A stretch of DNA of 64,000 bases, taken from NCBI RefSeq assembly GCF_000208745.1, contig NC_030851.1, forward strand, positions 18,149,618-18,213,617, written 5' to 3'. The stretch is from Theobroma cacao. Taxonomy: Eukaryota > Streptophyta > Magnoliopsida > Malvales > Malvaceae. The translations under genes and the position numbers were made by a program. Below the pieces are notes generated by a model, which saw only the letters and a list, made by a program, of their open reading frames with translations, did not search any database and was not told the DNA's origin. Positions 24,771-36,948 of the stretch are shown piece after piece. Position 1 is the first letter of the stretch; every line of letters starts with the position of its first letter.

Positions 24771-27300
24771 AAAACATAATTCAATTTTAAAGCTAACATA
24801 GAATTTCCATTCATAAATTATAAGCTAATAATCATTCTCATAATAGAGTTCAATTCAACACAACATTAGTACACACATAATGAATAAACTATGCTTTGTC
24901 TCATAATTAAGTGAAATTCCTATCACCATATAACCATGCTCGCAAGATGTCAACACTATGGCCTTGAGTCTCTCATACCCACCTCGTACACCATATCAAT
25001 CATCGTGACTCAATGGATTGCGACCATTCAACACCACCCTGTAAACCATCCTCGGTAATGTCATGATGGACTAAGGCCTTTCGACTCCGCCACGTTTATC
25101 ATCTTCTCATCACACATGCTGAGTTTTGGGCCATTCAACTTCTCTCTTATACACCATACTCTTCACACATCATCAACAATATTCTACCCACGCAAGTAAA
25201 TGTATCGCAAAGATACTATAGTGATGAGTAGAGTGTTAATCCCACCGAAAATTAAATTAATTATTACTATTAACTACTAAATTAACACACTTTAATTTTA
25301 TCTAAACAATTAAAATTAAAACTAAAACTAATAAACTAATAACTAAAACTAATCTAAAATATATCAACAAAATTATTTTATTAACTTCTAATGATTACCA
25401 GATCTAAGATTATGATCCCTCAATACTTCATCTGAATATTGTCTTTTTCTCTTAACTCAGTTTAATGGATTAAGTTGCTAATCTAAAGTTCTAAATTATT
25501 TACAAGTGTCAATCGAGTTTCTCGTAAAAATACCTCTTTTATTTAATTTACTATATGTTTATGCAAATTATATTAAAGAAAGATTCATTAAGTTCATGCT
25601 CTAATTTAGGCTACGTATGGCTTATAGGTGTATGTCTACCTTATATACAAATCAAACCACCTAATCAACTAAGTGCATTCGATCGTACGCTATTCTATTC
25701 AAGGTCTACCTAAATCTCCTTCGTCAGGGTTTAACCTAGGTTTCTAATTCAATCTAATTGGTGATCAAGCAACTAGAAGCATTAAGAACAGAATAAAATA
25801 AACAACTTAAATCCATCAAACATAAGTAAAAGAGAGATAAATAAATCAAACTACATATTGAGTTTTATCATAATCTTAGATAAACAATTTAGTTCCCAAT
25901 CAAATTGCACATCATCATCAAATAAAAAGATAGAAAAACTCAAGAATTGTATTCTTGATATCCAAATCTCCTTGAATCCTTTAAATTCTTCTTTGCTTCA
26001 ATGACTTTGTGGCTTGACTCTTAGCTATCAATTTGGTGTTTCGTTTTCTCCTCCTTTTAAAAGTCCTCCGAAAGGTTTTTGTATAGGCTTTAAAGTTAGG
26101 CCAAGTTGGGTGAAGAAATAAGTTAATTCAAACTAGAATTTCCTCATCAGACTATGTGGGCCATGGCCTACTACCTCCCAAGCCCCGGGCTGGACCATTT
26201 AAATAGCAAAAATTGTAATTATTCTCGAACTGCTGCAGTGTGTAAACTTTAACAAGACTTTTGGCCACCTTCTACGTCGAACTGGGCAACGTGGTGAATA
26301 TGAAAGTTGTATATTTTTTACTTATCTTTCCAATGATCCAAGAATCACTTCATTTGGATCTGTAGAGAGAGTTATAGTCAAAATATTGAAATATATGCAG
26401 TGAAAGTTTGCCCTTCGAAATTGCTCTCCTTCTTTCATTAAAATTCTTCTTTCATTAAACACCTACAAAAGCACAAATAAATCAATAACAACCTATCTTA
26501 ATCACATTAACACTAAATTAAGCGTACAATTAACTAAGATTAGATTGAATCACATAAATTAATTAATTTAAAATAATTAAATAAAATCTACTAATTTCTA
26601 TGTATTACTACAAGAACTAAGCTCAATTACTATCAAAATTAAGTCCAAATAACTCTATATCATAGAGTTATCAACATCCATTCTAATATTTCAACATAAA
26701 CCTTCACACATTAGCCATATATATATAACCATACACAATCACAAGTTTATACCAATGCGCACATGGTTATCATCATCAATATTTTCCATATCAATAATGA
26801 ACAAGGGATATCATTTATCCATACACATCATTTGATGTTTACATGTCATTTCACCTTTATTATACCATGGAAGGATATTTGAAGAGAAATCATTTGATAA
26901 GGCTTGTTTCCTTATTCAAAACTACTATATAGTAATATTTTTACCTACATAACATATTGCAAACTTTTTCCAAAACATTTGAATAGGTATTCGAAACCAA
27001 TATTTTACCAAAGTCATTTTAAACATGCAATGGCAAATAACTCATCAAAATATGCTTACTTTACGTACCCAAAATACTTAAAAAGATGTACCCATTCACT
27101 TTTTGGAGCATTTTTGACCTTTTCTCGACTTTTGATGAATATGGTAGTCTTTATCCTTGTTTTGAAATGACAAAATTGATTGAAATAAATATGCTTTGAA
27201 AATGAATGAAAGATGTTTTTAAGTATGAAGAAAATCGACATGGATGTTTTAAAGCTAATCTTAAAAAGGGAGATATCTTTAAATACCAAAATTGATTGAA
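24770..27300 (-). repeat. Tekay-like LTR fragment, interrupted
   Basis: 24780-25178 and 26676-27290 match, in the same order, about 48355-48680 and 48680-49180 inside the minus-strand Tekay element LTR. The two halves are separated by the Athila-like insertion at about 25179-26669. No internal coding region is attached. Confidence 0.65.
25179..26669 (-). mobile_element. Athila-like solo LTR inside a Tekay-like LTR
   Basis: Flanked by identical ATCAACA at 25172-25178 and 26670-26676 (duplication length and exact ends ambiguous by a few bases). The left end, in reverse complement, is the typical late LTR sequence (ACTTGCGTGGGTAGAAT). The right end carries a near-perfect palindrome AACTCTATATCATAGAGTT (26651-26669). 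GGCCATGGCC (26159-26168) and AGCCCCGGGCT (26181-26191) are further palindromic words. No internal region, so a solo LTR. Confidence 0.65.
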
Positions 27301-27387
27301 TATGCTTTGAAAGTGAATAATAATGTTCTTGAACTTAAACATATGCTTCTAAGTTTTCCTAAAGAGTATTTGTTTTCAAACTCATGG

Positions 27388-28764
27388 TGTTAGCATAGGA
27401 ATCGAATTCTCAAAAGCAAAGTTGAATTCATAAATGAAAAGAAAGCAAAATTTATTTCTTTATCACAAGAAGAATAAATTCTGAAGATAAGAGAAGTCAG
27501 GTCTTGGCAAACAAAAATAGTGAAGAATTGATTTTGATAAAAGAAAAAGTCAGTTCTTGGAAAAAAAAAAGCTATTGGAATTGAAAAGAACCGACACTTA
27601 AGAAAACAACAATTGATTTTAGGAGAACAGAATACAGAAGGCAGAAATGTAAAAAAGAAAGTATTGATTCTCCAAATAGCATAAGTCGGTTTTGAGTGAA
27701 GAATGAACCAAAGAGCACAAGTTTGGAGACAAAGAATTGATTTTACATGGAAAAGATTTCGATTCTTAAAGCACCAAAAGCAAGAGTAAAAAACTTAGTG
27801 ACCGAGAAAGAGATGGTGTGAATGGATAAGATTAGAGCGTCAAAAGTCAAGTGAAATTCAAATTCTGGCGTCAATCAACAATGAAGAACCGAAATATTGA
27901 GACAGAAGAATCAATTCTCCAAAACTGCAAAGGTGTCACTTTTGATTCAAGTTGTGGAAGAACCGATATCTTAGGAAAGAAGAATTGATTCTCCAAAAAA
28001 AGAAAATTCTAAACTTTATAAAGAACTGACATTTCAAAAAAGAAAAATCAATTCTTCAAAAACAGAAAGTTCTAGACTTTATGAAGAATTGACAATGCAT
28101 GATCAAAGACTCGATTTTCAATATGCAACGAAAATGTGTAAGCTGGTTGGAACGTACAAAAACTTATTCAAATTTCACTCTAACAAGTAAGAAATCCACT
28201 TTGAGGATGTTAAAGGTGCGATTTTTTATTGATTTTGAACAATTTTGAAAGATTTTGAAGTGCCAAAAAGAGGGAAAACAAGTAAAAGAACAAAGAACAG
28301 AAAAATCCTATCTTTGAGCAAGAGTAGAACCAAAAATATTAGAATTTGATCTTTAGCTCATATTACTTGAGCTTAAACCTCCTTTGATTCATCTGTCTTG
28401 AGAAAACTCTCATCTTTCTAAACCTAAACATCCTATAAACCTTCATAGAGGTTTTAAGCTAATTCTTTTTGAGAATCTACTATTGTATTGCTTATACCTC
28501 TAAGCAAAAGGTAAAAGGGTTTTGCTTGATCCTTTAAAAAAGTTGTATCTTGTGTAAAGGTTGTGCTTAAACTTGAAAAAAAGTAATGTTTTGGTTAAGG
28601 TTATGCCTTATCATATGAAAGGGCATGATGTGAAGGTTACGCCTGATCCTGTTAAAAGGCATGTTATAAAGGTTATGCCTGACCCTGTTGGGAAGGTAAG
28701 TTGATAGTGGATTCAAACTCCTTGTGCTATCAAGGGAGAGGACGTAGACATTCGAAGACTGAAC
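27388..28764 (+). repeat. SIRE-like (copia) LTR, plus orientation
   Basis: Begins near TGTTAGCATAGG. It contains many degenerate GAATCGATTC words (27510-28110), GGTTATGCCT-type tandem motifs at 28600-28690, and the late landmark GATAGTGGATTCAAACTCC with AGGGAGAGGACGTAGACATT at 28702-28752. It stops at 28764, where another LTR begins, so the extreme 3' end is missing. The opposite-strand copy at 22640-23870 makes a long inverted pair. Confidence 0.6.
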
Positions 28765-29097
28765 TGTTACACCTTCAATTTTTTATGTAAATTAAGTAAA
28801 CTAAGAATTATTTATGAATATGTGAAGTCTTGAGGACTTTGATGATATATTATGTATGCCAAGTGTTTGAGGGAGTATATGTAGACACTTAAGCAAAGAA
28901 AAAATTTTGAGAAAATATGTGATAAATCCCATAGTTTAAGGTTTTGATTTAAGTTTGAGATATAATTGTGAATATATGTGTATGGGATAAAGTTAAATGA
29001 ATGATTTGAGGTGTGATACTAATAGGGAATGAAACTAGGGTGTTAGACTTGAAATTTTAAAAGTTTGGAAAGCTGAAAATTGCATATTGGAGAAAAT

Positions 29098-29430
29098 GTA
29101 TCGATACATCTCCAAACGTATCTATACATTCTTAGCAAGATGAATAATAAAGGCCTCTAAGGGATTTTCTATTGATACATTCAAGAATGTATCGATAGAT
29201 TTGGCTAAAGATAAACATGTATTGATATATTGTCAAAATGTATCAATACATTTGAAGCAGAAAAGCATCTAGTGAAAAAGTATTGATACATTCCCCTCAT
29301 GTATCGATACGTGTTAGCATAGAGAGCATTCTACCTGAAATGCATTAATACATTTAATTGAAATAAGGACAAATGTATCGATATATTTGGCAATGTATCG
29401 ATACATTTGGTAATGTATCGATAACCACTG
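29098..29430. repeat. Cluster of TGTATCGATACATT palindromic words
   Basis: About a dozen exact or one- to two-base variants of TGTATCGATACATT lie within 330 bp, spaced irregularly by 10-40 bases. The best is the perfect 16-bp palindrome AATGTATCGATACATT at 29392-29407. Confidence 0.85.
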
Positions 29431-29949
29431 AAGAAAGGCAAAAATAAAAAAGAGATTCGGGCCATTTGCCTATTTAAAACAAAAACCCTTAAACTCTTTC
29501 TCTCTCTACAACCTCAAAACCATAAGGCCCCAAATAGATTCTTGAAGCTATTTGAAGCTAATCTGAGCTTAGGAAACACCTCTAGAGCTTTGGTTAATCT
29601 TCCCAATTTAGCTAAAATTTGGATATAAGGTTCACGTAATCTAGGTTTTAAGGTATAGGTTTAGCTCTTTGCTGATGGATTTGAGCTTAAATAGTTAGAT
29701 TGTTAAGATTTGGTTAATTGTGGAAAAGTTGGAATTTTTCAAAAACTTAGAATAATTCATATTTTGATGTTCTGATGTGCTTGATAGGGGAAATGGAGTT
29801 CAATCAACTCGTTAGTGAGCTGGAGGACGATTTAAAGGTCGAAGAAGCTTGGCTGGAAGTACCTCTAATTTGTCACTAAGTGGGTTTGATTAAAAATGCA
29901 TGTGATGCATGATACCTTGATAAAGGCGTTGCCATGGTATTAGAATAAA

Positions 29950-29956
29950 AAATGTG

Positions 29957-29996
<40 letters not shown>
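29950..29996. repeat. (AT)n/(GT) microsatellite
   Basis: An alternating purine-pyrimidine stretch of TATATA with GTATGT and ACACAT at its edges, inside the large LTR. Confidence 0.95.
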
Positions 29997-30000
<4 letters not shown>

Positions 30001-30969
30001 GTTGCCTAGAAGTAAGTGCCTAGTCTAGAGAACCAAAATATGGCTTGAGTGTTTGTGTGTTGTGATGTGAGCCACATGGGTGGCCTATGTTGTGTGCACA
30101 TAGGCTAGCAAGTCTAAAGGCTATGGTGAACCCCTGGGAGTAGATCACCCTAGGCGAATGAGATGTTAAGAGGATTTGATTTAATGATGCTTTAGAGACA
30201 TAAAGGCTCTTAGAACACTAACCGAGCTTAAAGACAATTGAAGCTTGATAAATGTGATTTATAGTTTGATGAGGGACCATGAATGATAAAGGCACAATGG
30301 CCTTATCTGTGGATTTTTGTTTCATCTGAGGGATGAATTTCGATCGTTGATTTGACTTTTGGTAGAGTGGAGTTCATTCCTTTGTGACCTTTATGTGTTT
30401 GCAAGAATGGTGGTAAGCAAGGATGATGGCATTAGTTTGGCTTGTGATTCCTGCTTGTAACGCTTCGATGCCACCCATTTGAGATTACTCTTGGTGATGC
30501 CGACCGTCTAGAGATTTCTCTGGTCGATGACTTTGCTTCTTCATTAGTTGCATTGGAGTTGTGCGTGATCTGATTCTCTGCCAGTTACTTTGGCACGTGC
30601 ATGATCTGTTTCTCTACCAGTGGCTTTGCCTTGAGCATGATTTGGTTCTCCACCTGTTGGCACCTAGTGTGATTTGACTATGTCCAGGGTAGGACCACTT
30701 GTTGATTTGATATGATCTGTATATGATGTAAGATAACCATGGAGATGATTAAATAAATATGATATGAATATGATGTGATTGGCTTCAAGAGTAAGTCTAA
30801 TGATTAATGTGATAATCTTCAGAAACATTAAGGATGATGATATGCCCTCACCTTGGGGACTTTAGAGGTAATGATATGCCCTATATTTAGATATGTTTGT
30901 TTGAATATCTAGATGTTAGTATAAGCCCTACAAGCCAATCTGTGGTTGTATGGGAATTACAATTTTGAG

Positions 30970-32640
30970 ATATTCATGTATGATATTTTGTTATTCATAA
31001 TAACATGAGGTAGTTCTTTATCCATAAGTTTGTGATTTAATTACTTTTTGTACTTATGTAGATAAAGCCCATGGCACTATGTATGCCTTCCAAAGGAATG
31101 GTATTGGGATACAATTATGAGATCCTTATGCATCAAAGCATTGTTTCTAAAACTTCCTATTCATTGTATTATTGAAACATGCCATCAATAATGCTCAAAG
31201 ATAAGCACATGTTATGTTCCTTACTTGTGAAGTAACCAATCGCTTTCATAGGTTGAAGTATAGAGATACTTGAAACTAGCATGTGGGTGCTTGCCATCAA
31301 AGGGTGAGTACACTGAACATGACCCCCCATGAGAAGTGCATTTGGTACCTCACTCAAGTGTCTATGCAATACTTCTCATGTGTCAGTTATGGAACTACTC
31401 CCTAGACTTGAGACATCAAGTTGTTTTGTATGTGGAGTACTATGCTTTGATTTCATCCTTACGGGTGCCTAATCAAGGATGCTAAAACAAGATGTTTTTG
31501 GGTATAGTATAAAGCATATGAAGGCAAAGGAGTGGTCAAGATAGGAATCATCACCCCAAGTGATTCAAGAAGAAATATCTCATTAGTTTTTGGTTGACAT
31601 TAGCTTAATCAAATCCTTGGCCAAGGTGATTAGAAGATTATGAAATGAGTTTCATAAGTCTCCACAAAGCTATTGATCTAATTGCAAGAACAAATATAGA
31701 GATCAATAAGAGTAGGCACTGCACTAAGCTCTTATCATCTTCAGGATATATGATGAGGGAATGAATTACACTGATAAATTGTACACTAAAAGGTTGTCAA
31801 AGAATCCTTTGACTCTCCTAACAATTAGGTGGCTATGATGCATTGTTAGATGCCAATCTTGGTCTATAATATTGAATTTGTTAATTTAAAATTGAATATG
31901 ATTTATTTAAGTTAATTAATTAGTAAAATTATAATTTAATTCCATTGCCAACATGTTAAGAACCTAATGGGTCACACACAAAGGTTTCAATTTGGATTAA
32001 ATTGAGAGTGTGATGATTTAAGTTAGACTTAAATCAAATTCTAGGTTTTAACTACTAAGGACCTAATTAAAAGAGTTTAATTAGGTATTGGTTAAATATT
32101 ATAATTGTTATGATATTAAGGACTTATTTTGCAAATTTTAATAAGTTAAACCTAGATATAAATATCACATTATAGCCATTTTTTTTTGGGAAGGCAACAA
32201 AAAAAAGTTTTTCTCTTAAGTGCTACCACTTTTGAGAAGTTTATTTTTTATTTTTTTTGAAAACTTCTCTTTCGATTCTTTACTAGAAATCAAAGAAGAA
32301 AAGAGAACAAATTATTGTCCACTTGCTAGCACAAGCCCATGGCATAAAGCTCTTTCCTTGAGAAGAATCCGTTGCAATCGTGTGTGCATCATTAGAGGCT
32401 AAGTGATTGGGTGTTTAGGATTCTTCCACACAAAAGATGTTCACGTTTTGTCACCAAAAGGAATCCATTTGATTACGATATTACTTGGAAAGGTAAAACT
32501 TTTTCTAATTTTATATGGTGCTTAGCTTTGCATTAAACAACCCAGGTGATCCAAAGGTAAGAGGCACGATTTTTATTTTATTTCAATTTTTGTTATTTTG
32601 TTGTGTCGATATTCTAATCATGCCATTCCTAGGACTAGAT
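30970..32640 (+). mobile_element. Copia-like solo LTR (copy B)
   Basis: Strong similarity to copy A from about 31060 (GAGATCCTTATGCATCAAAGCA near 31119) through TTGATTACGATATTACTTGG near 32470. The 3' end is probably near GCCATTCCTAGG (about 32622-32634). Exact ends and target duplication not resolved. It interrupts the large LTR that begins at 28765. An open frame at 32515-32868 spans its right edge and is not considered a gene. Confidence 0.6.
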
Positions 32641-32935
32641 GCACATGTGGTGCATATATTTTATATATGTGTTGAAAATATATGCTTTTGTTTATCTGCA
32701 CCACTCACTAAGTATTTGAGTATTCACCGATTTGTATACTATATGCAAATAAATAGGCCACAAAGCTGTGTGGTATCATCCAACAACAGATTGATTTTGG
32801 CATCTGGTAAATTTCCATCCGCTATGTCACCCTATTGTGTTAGTCACAAGCTTCTGCTCCATACTTAAATTGTTCTGTATGTAGGCACATTGTGCCTTAA
32901 GGGCTTGTGTAAGGGTAGTTAAGTATGAACCCACC

Positions 32936-32940
32936 TTGGA
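32936..32940. other. Target site duplication TTGGA (left)
   Basis: Identical to 42602-42606 on the other side of the element. Confidence 0.9.
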
Positions 32941-32984
32941 TGTAACACCCCTCTCATTTAAGGAAGTAGGTAGGGGCTGGCATG

Positions 32985-33556
32985 TGAAAAGAAAAAGAGA
33001 AGGAAAAAGACAAAAGAGAAGAGAAAATAAAGAAGAAAAATAAAGAAGTAAGTAAGGGCCGACTTAAAAAGACAAAGAAGAAATGAGAGAGAAAAAAAAA
33101 AGAATAAAAGTTAAGCTAACATTGGAAAAAGAAAGAAGGAGAAAAGACAAGAAAGAAAGAAGAAATGATTGGGGGGCGTTCAAGAGAAAGAAGAAAGAAA
33201 GAGAAGAAGAAAGAGAAGAAAGAGGCTGAGGACTCGAGGGAGAGAAAGAAGAAAAGAAAGAAAATAAAAGAGGGGGAGCGGCGTCTCAAAGGGAAAGAAA
33301 AAGAGAGAAGAAAGGGAAGAAAAAAGGAGAAAGAGGGAGCGGCAGTGCTTGAAGAGCTAGGAGAGAAAGGGAAAAAAGAAGAAAGAAAAAAAAGAAGAAA
33401 GAGAGAGGAAGCAACAACGGTGCCGAAGGAGAAAAAGGAAGAAGAGAAAAAAAGAAGGAAGAAGAGAAAGAAGAAGAGAAAGAGAAGCGCCTGCTGGAAG
33501 GAAGACCGACAGTAAGGAAAAAAAGAGAGAGGAAGAAACGGGAAAGAAAGAAAGAA
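32985..33556 (+). repeat. Purine-rich tract in the 5' LTR
   Basis: The plus strand is overwhelmingly A and G (GAAAGAAG-type) with scattered GGGAGCGGC islands. Because stop codons need T, it yields long meaningless frames of K/R/E. Capable of triplex (H-DNA) formation. A matching tract lies in the 3' LTR. Confidence 0.85.
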
Positions 33557-34154
33557 TAACTAGATATACGTAGAAACCAATAGCGAAGTAGCGTCTTGTT
33601 ATTGTGAGGTGAGTGGGTGCTAAATTTCAAAACTATATCCCTAAAACATATTTTATATGTTACATTTGATAGTTAATGAAATTGTGGACAACATGAGTTG
33701 GTAGATAGCCTTAGGTTGTTTGTGTTTATGACAAGGATTTTAAATCCGTTTTTCCTTATAATATATAAATATATATATATATATATATCTACATGCTTTT
33801 AATTATGGGGAAACAAACATTTGATTGGCTTTTCACCTCAAAATCATACCTTGCAAGCTTGTGTAATGTTTAGGCCAATGGCCTTTGTATTGATTCATAG
33901 AATTTGATGATAAATTATTTATTTCACTTAGCATGCTGATTTGGTAAATATACCATGCTTTGAGATAAAATATGCACAACACTGATTTGTGATTATATTG
34001 TTTACAAACTATTATGTTTTGTAAATGCATTAAATTGCAATGATTTTCATTTGAACGTGATTAAGATATGCTAAGTAGGACCTGTTACCACACCAAGTCA
34101 AGTGTGGTATTTGTGCACAAATTAGTAATTTTTGATTATTGATATTTGATTTAA

Positions 34155-34515
34155 AAAGGGAGACTTGAAGCCCCGATTATATATGATGGCATGGGCAGTT
34201 CCCACAAGTAGGTAAAAGGGGACCTGAAGCCCCGATTTGTATATGGTGGCGTCGGTAGTTCCCATGAGTAGATAAAAGGGGACTTGAAGTCCTGATTTAT
34301 ATATGGTGGCATGGGCAGTTCCCACGAGTAGGTAAAAGGGGGACTTGAAGCTTCGATTTATATATAGTGGCGTGGGCAGTTCCCACGAGTAGGTAAAAGG
34401 GGGACCTGAAGCCCTGATTTATATATGGTGGTGTGAGCAGTTTTCATGAGTAGGTAAAGGGGGACCTGAAGCCTTGATTTATATATGGTAACGTGGGCAG
34501 TTCCCACAAGTAAGT
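34155..34515 (+). repeat. 60-61-bp tandem array, six units (5' LTR)
   Basis: Each unit reads AAAGGGGGACCTGAAGCCCC, then GATTTATATATGGTGGC, then GTGGGCAGTTCCCAC, then a GAGTAGGT-type spacer. GTGGG...CCCAC can form a hairpin in most units. Confidence 0.9.
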
Positions 34516-35301
34516 GATGATGTCTGAGAGAGTAAGCCTAAAGAATGCTCACTTGTGGATTTTTTTTTCACTATGCGTGGCATTAACACTTAAAATTTTT
34601 ATTTATTGACAAGTGAAATTTACATATTCATTGGTGATTAATTATTTTGCCTTTTTATATTTGAGACTTTTCATTTTTCACTTGTCAATGAATTTAATGT
34701 TGACAAGATGTCGGAGTTGAAAGATTTTCTAGTATCATAAATACAACCATTTTATATTTGTTTATTGGTGATTTATTTCTTTTAAGACTTGCAAGGTATA
34801 AAAAAATTAAAATCTCTTAGTTTTATGAAATGTATTTTTTATGCTTACTCTTGGATTTATAAACATTCCATCTTTATGTTTGTTTTCCCTCATCGCCTGC
34901 TCACGGGGTCGATGATGATCACTGAGTCTATGAGACTCACACCCCTTTTATTTCCTCTTTTCGCAGATAGAGATCAATCTAACGTGTAATCATTGGTGCA
35001 TACGGACTACGCAGAGTAGGTAAAGGCATCTCTTAACCCCGTTTCGAGTTGTTTCGCTATTTAGGGTTGTGTCAGAACGAAATTGCTAGATGTTGAAAAA
35101 TGTTGTTAACTCATAAACGTGAATTGTTATTATTTTGAATGGAGTAGACAGTAGTTTAATTATTAATATTCGCTTACGCACATGATTATATGTATTTAAT
35201 GAATCTAACGGAAGTTTTAAATGAGGCTTGTTCGGGACGTAGCAGAAATTCCTCGAAAGTCTAAAACGTCGGTAGCGACCAAGGAGGGGTCGTTACAATA
35301 T

Positions 35302-35313
35302 TGGTATCAGAGC
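35302..35313 (+). other. Primer-binding site, tRNA-iMet
   Basis: TGGTATCAGAGC, four bases after the 5' LTR end. It is complementary to the 3' end of initiator methionine tRNA, the usual primer of this lineage. Confidence 0.92.
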
Positions 35314-35512
35314 CCACGATTTGGAAAAGTCTTAAGATTTCTTGTGTTGTCAATGGAGTGTCAAGTGTAGTGTAGAGTCTTATCCATGGTTCATAGCTGC
35401 AACATTGATTATGTATAGAAGGCTACACGAACTCCCTAATCTTAGTAAGCCACCTTTATTAATAATTTTTATTAGTTATTTGAAGGGTGTTTGTTACTGT
35501 CTAGGTATCGAG

Positions 35513-36935
35513 ATGCTGCCTAGGTCTCGAGCCTCCTTCAGAGGAATTAAAGGGTTCAATGCCCCAGATGACACTATGGAGGGACCACGTGCATCTTTCT
35601 TTAGGAGCAGTGGGAGAGGTGGACATAGAGGTCGAATCACCAAGCTTCAAAGCTATCAAAGTTCCAGTTAGAGGAGAGCTGGTACCAGTTCTGGGGATAT
35701 GTGAGATGATTATCATGAGGTACCCACTGCCACCCTGGAGGAGATAGCTACTGGATTGAGAGGGTTAACCCAAGAGTTTGCAGAGTTTAGGAGATATGGA
35801 GTGTATAAACCAAATGAAATAATGGGTTCTAGTTTTGAAGATTCGGATTATCAACCTTATGAGGAAATAGATCGGGGAAATGTCATGTTGACTCTAGGTG
35901 ATTTTATGAAATTGAAACCCCCTTCCTTTTCGGGTGCTAAATCAATAGAGGACCCACAAGTATTTTTAGATGAGATGGACAAAATTTATACTACGTTGGG
36001 TTGTTCTAGTCACCGGGCAGTTGAGTTGATAGGCTTTAGATTGACGGAGGTAGCGCAAATATGGTTCGCTACGCTCAAGCGCTGTAGACCTTCTAGTTCT
36101 GCTTCATTCACTTGGGAAGAATTCACACAGGCTTTCATGGATAGATTTTTACCTGAAAGTGTGAGATACGCTAAGGCACAGGAGTTTAAAACTTTAATAC
36201 AGGCGCCTGGGATGACAATGTCAGATTATGACATCCAGTTTACTTAGTTGTCGAGATATGCCTCGTATCTAGTTTAGACTGAAAGGGAGAGGATCAAGAG
36301 GTTCATTAAGGGGTTACATGGGCCAATATATAGAATTCTAGTCTTTCAGAGATTTACATCCTATCCTGAAGTAGTTGATACCGCTAGAAAAATTGAGGCG
36401 GGACATAGAGAGGTTGGGGTGGAAAGAGAAGGGAGTAAAGGAAATCGAGGTGAGGGATCGTCCAGATACAGAGACCCTAGTAGCGGTAAAGATACTAATA
36501 TAGTTGGACAACTAGGTTGAAGCGATGGTAACTTACTCAAAGGGTCAGCATTCTCTAGTCCACTGAATCAAAGAAGAAATTTTCAATTTCGTAGTCCCCC
36601 ACGTAACAATGATTTTAGTGGGATTAATTACAGAATGGCTATGAGCAGTGGGATGACTAATTCAAATCCTAGGTAGAGTGGTCAGTGGGGTCCTTTCTGC
36701 ACTTTTTGTGGTCAGATTCATACAAGGCCATGTAACTAGACGACGACATTCTGTTATGAGTGTAGGGGAATTGGTCATGTGAAGAGGGATTGTCCTACCC
36801 ATAGACATAGCCAAGAGATGGCTCGTGGCTCAATAAGACCTGATTTTGCTATCGCACCAACTAGAAATGTCAAGAGGGATAAAGGAAAAGGGGTAGCTTC
36901 CTCGTCATAAGGTAAATCACAAGGACAACTCAACA
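35513..36935 (+). pseudogene. Tekay gag pseudogene
   Basis: A single frame from ATG 35513 (MLPRSRASFRG). The capsid region includes LGDFMKLKPPSFSGAKSIED, FLDEMDKIYTTLGCSSH, FTWEEFTQAFMDRFLPESVR and GMTMSDYDIQFT (to about 36242). Two cysteine clusters follow: CTFCGQIHTRPCN at about 36698, and the CCHC knuckle CYECRGIGHVKRDC at about 36752. In-frame stops at about 35669, 35702, 36245, 36275, 36518, 36674, 36737 and 36908 destroy it. Gag would form the particle and bind genomic RNA. Confidence 0.88.
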
Positions 36936-36948
36936 AGGTGCTTTTAGA

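Larger units (their letters stand above)
32941..35297 (+). repeat. 5' LTR of Tekay element
   Basis: 2357 bp, TG...CA. Contains a purine-rich tract (about 32985-33556) and six 60-61-bp tandem units (about 34155-34515). It is about 175 bp longer than its partner, mainly through extra tandem units. Confidence 0.93.

Noticed and set aside
29098..29430. CRISPR-like appearance of repeated words with spacers
   Set aside because: Plant LTR context, irregular spacing, degenerate 14-bp words and no cas genes.
32515..32868. 117-residue open frame
   Set aside because: Spans the edge between the copia-like solo LTR and the outer LTR; no similarity, no splice support.
33165..33515. Long K/R/E-rich open frame in the 5' LTR
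   Set aside because: The strand is almost free of T, so stop codons cannot occur. The composition is that of a GA repeat, and no domain is present.
34155..34515. Tandem array considered as CRISPR or satellite
   Set aside because: Units are directly adjacent without spacers and repeat in the partner LTR, so it is an LTR-internal minisatellite.
35302..35313. Possible tRNA gene fragment
   Set aside because: Only the 12 bases complementary to the tRNA 3' end are present; this is a primer-binding site. No complete tRNA gene was found in the window by eye.
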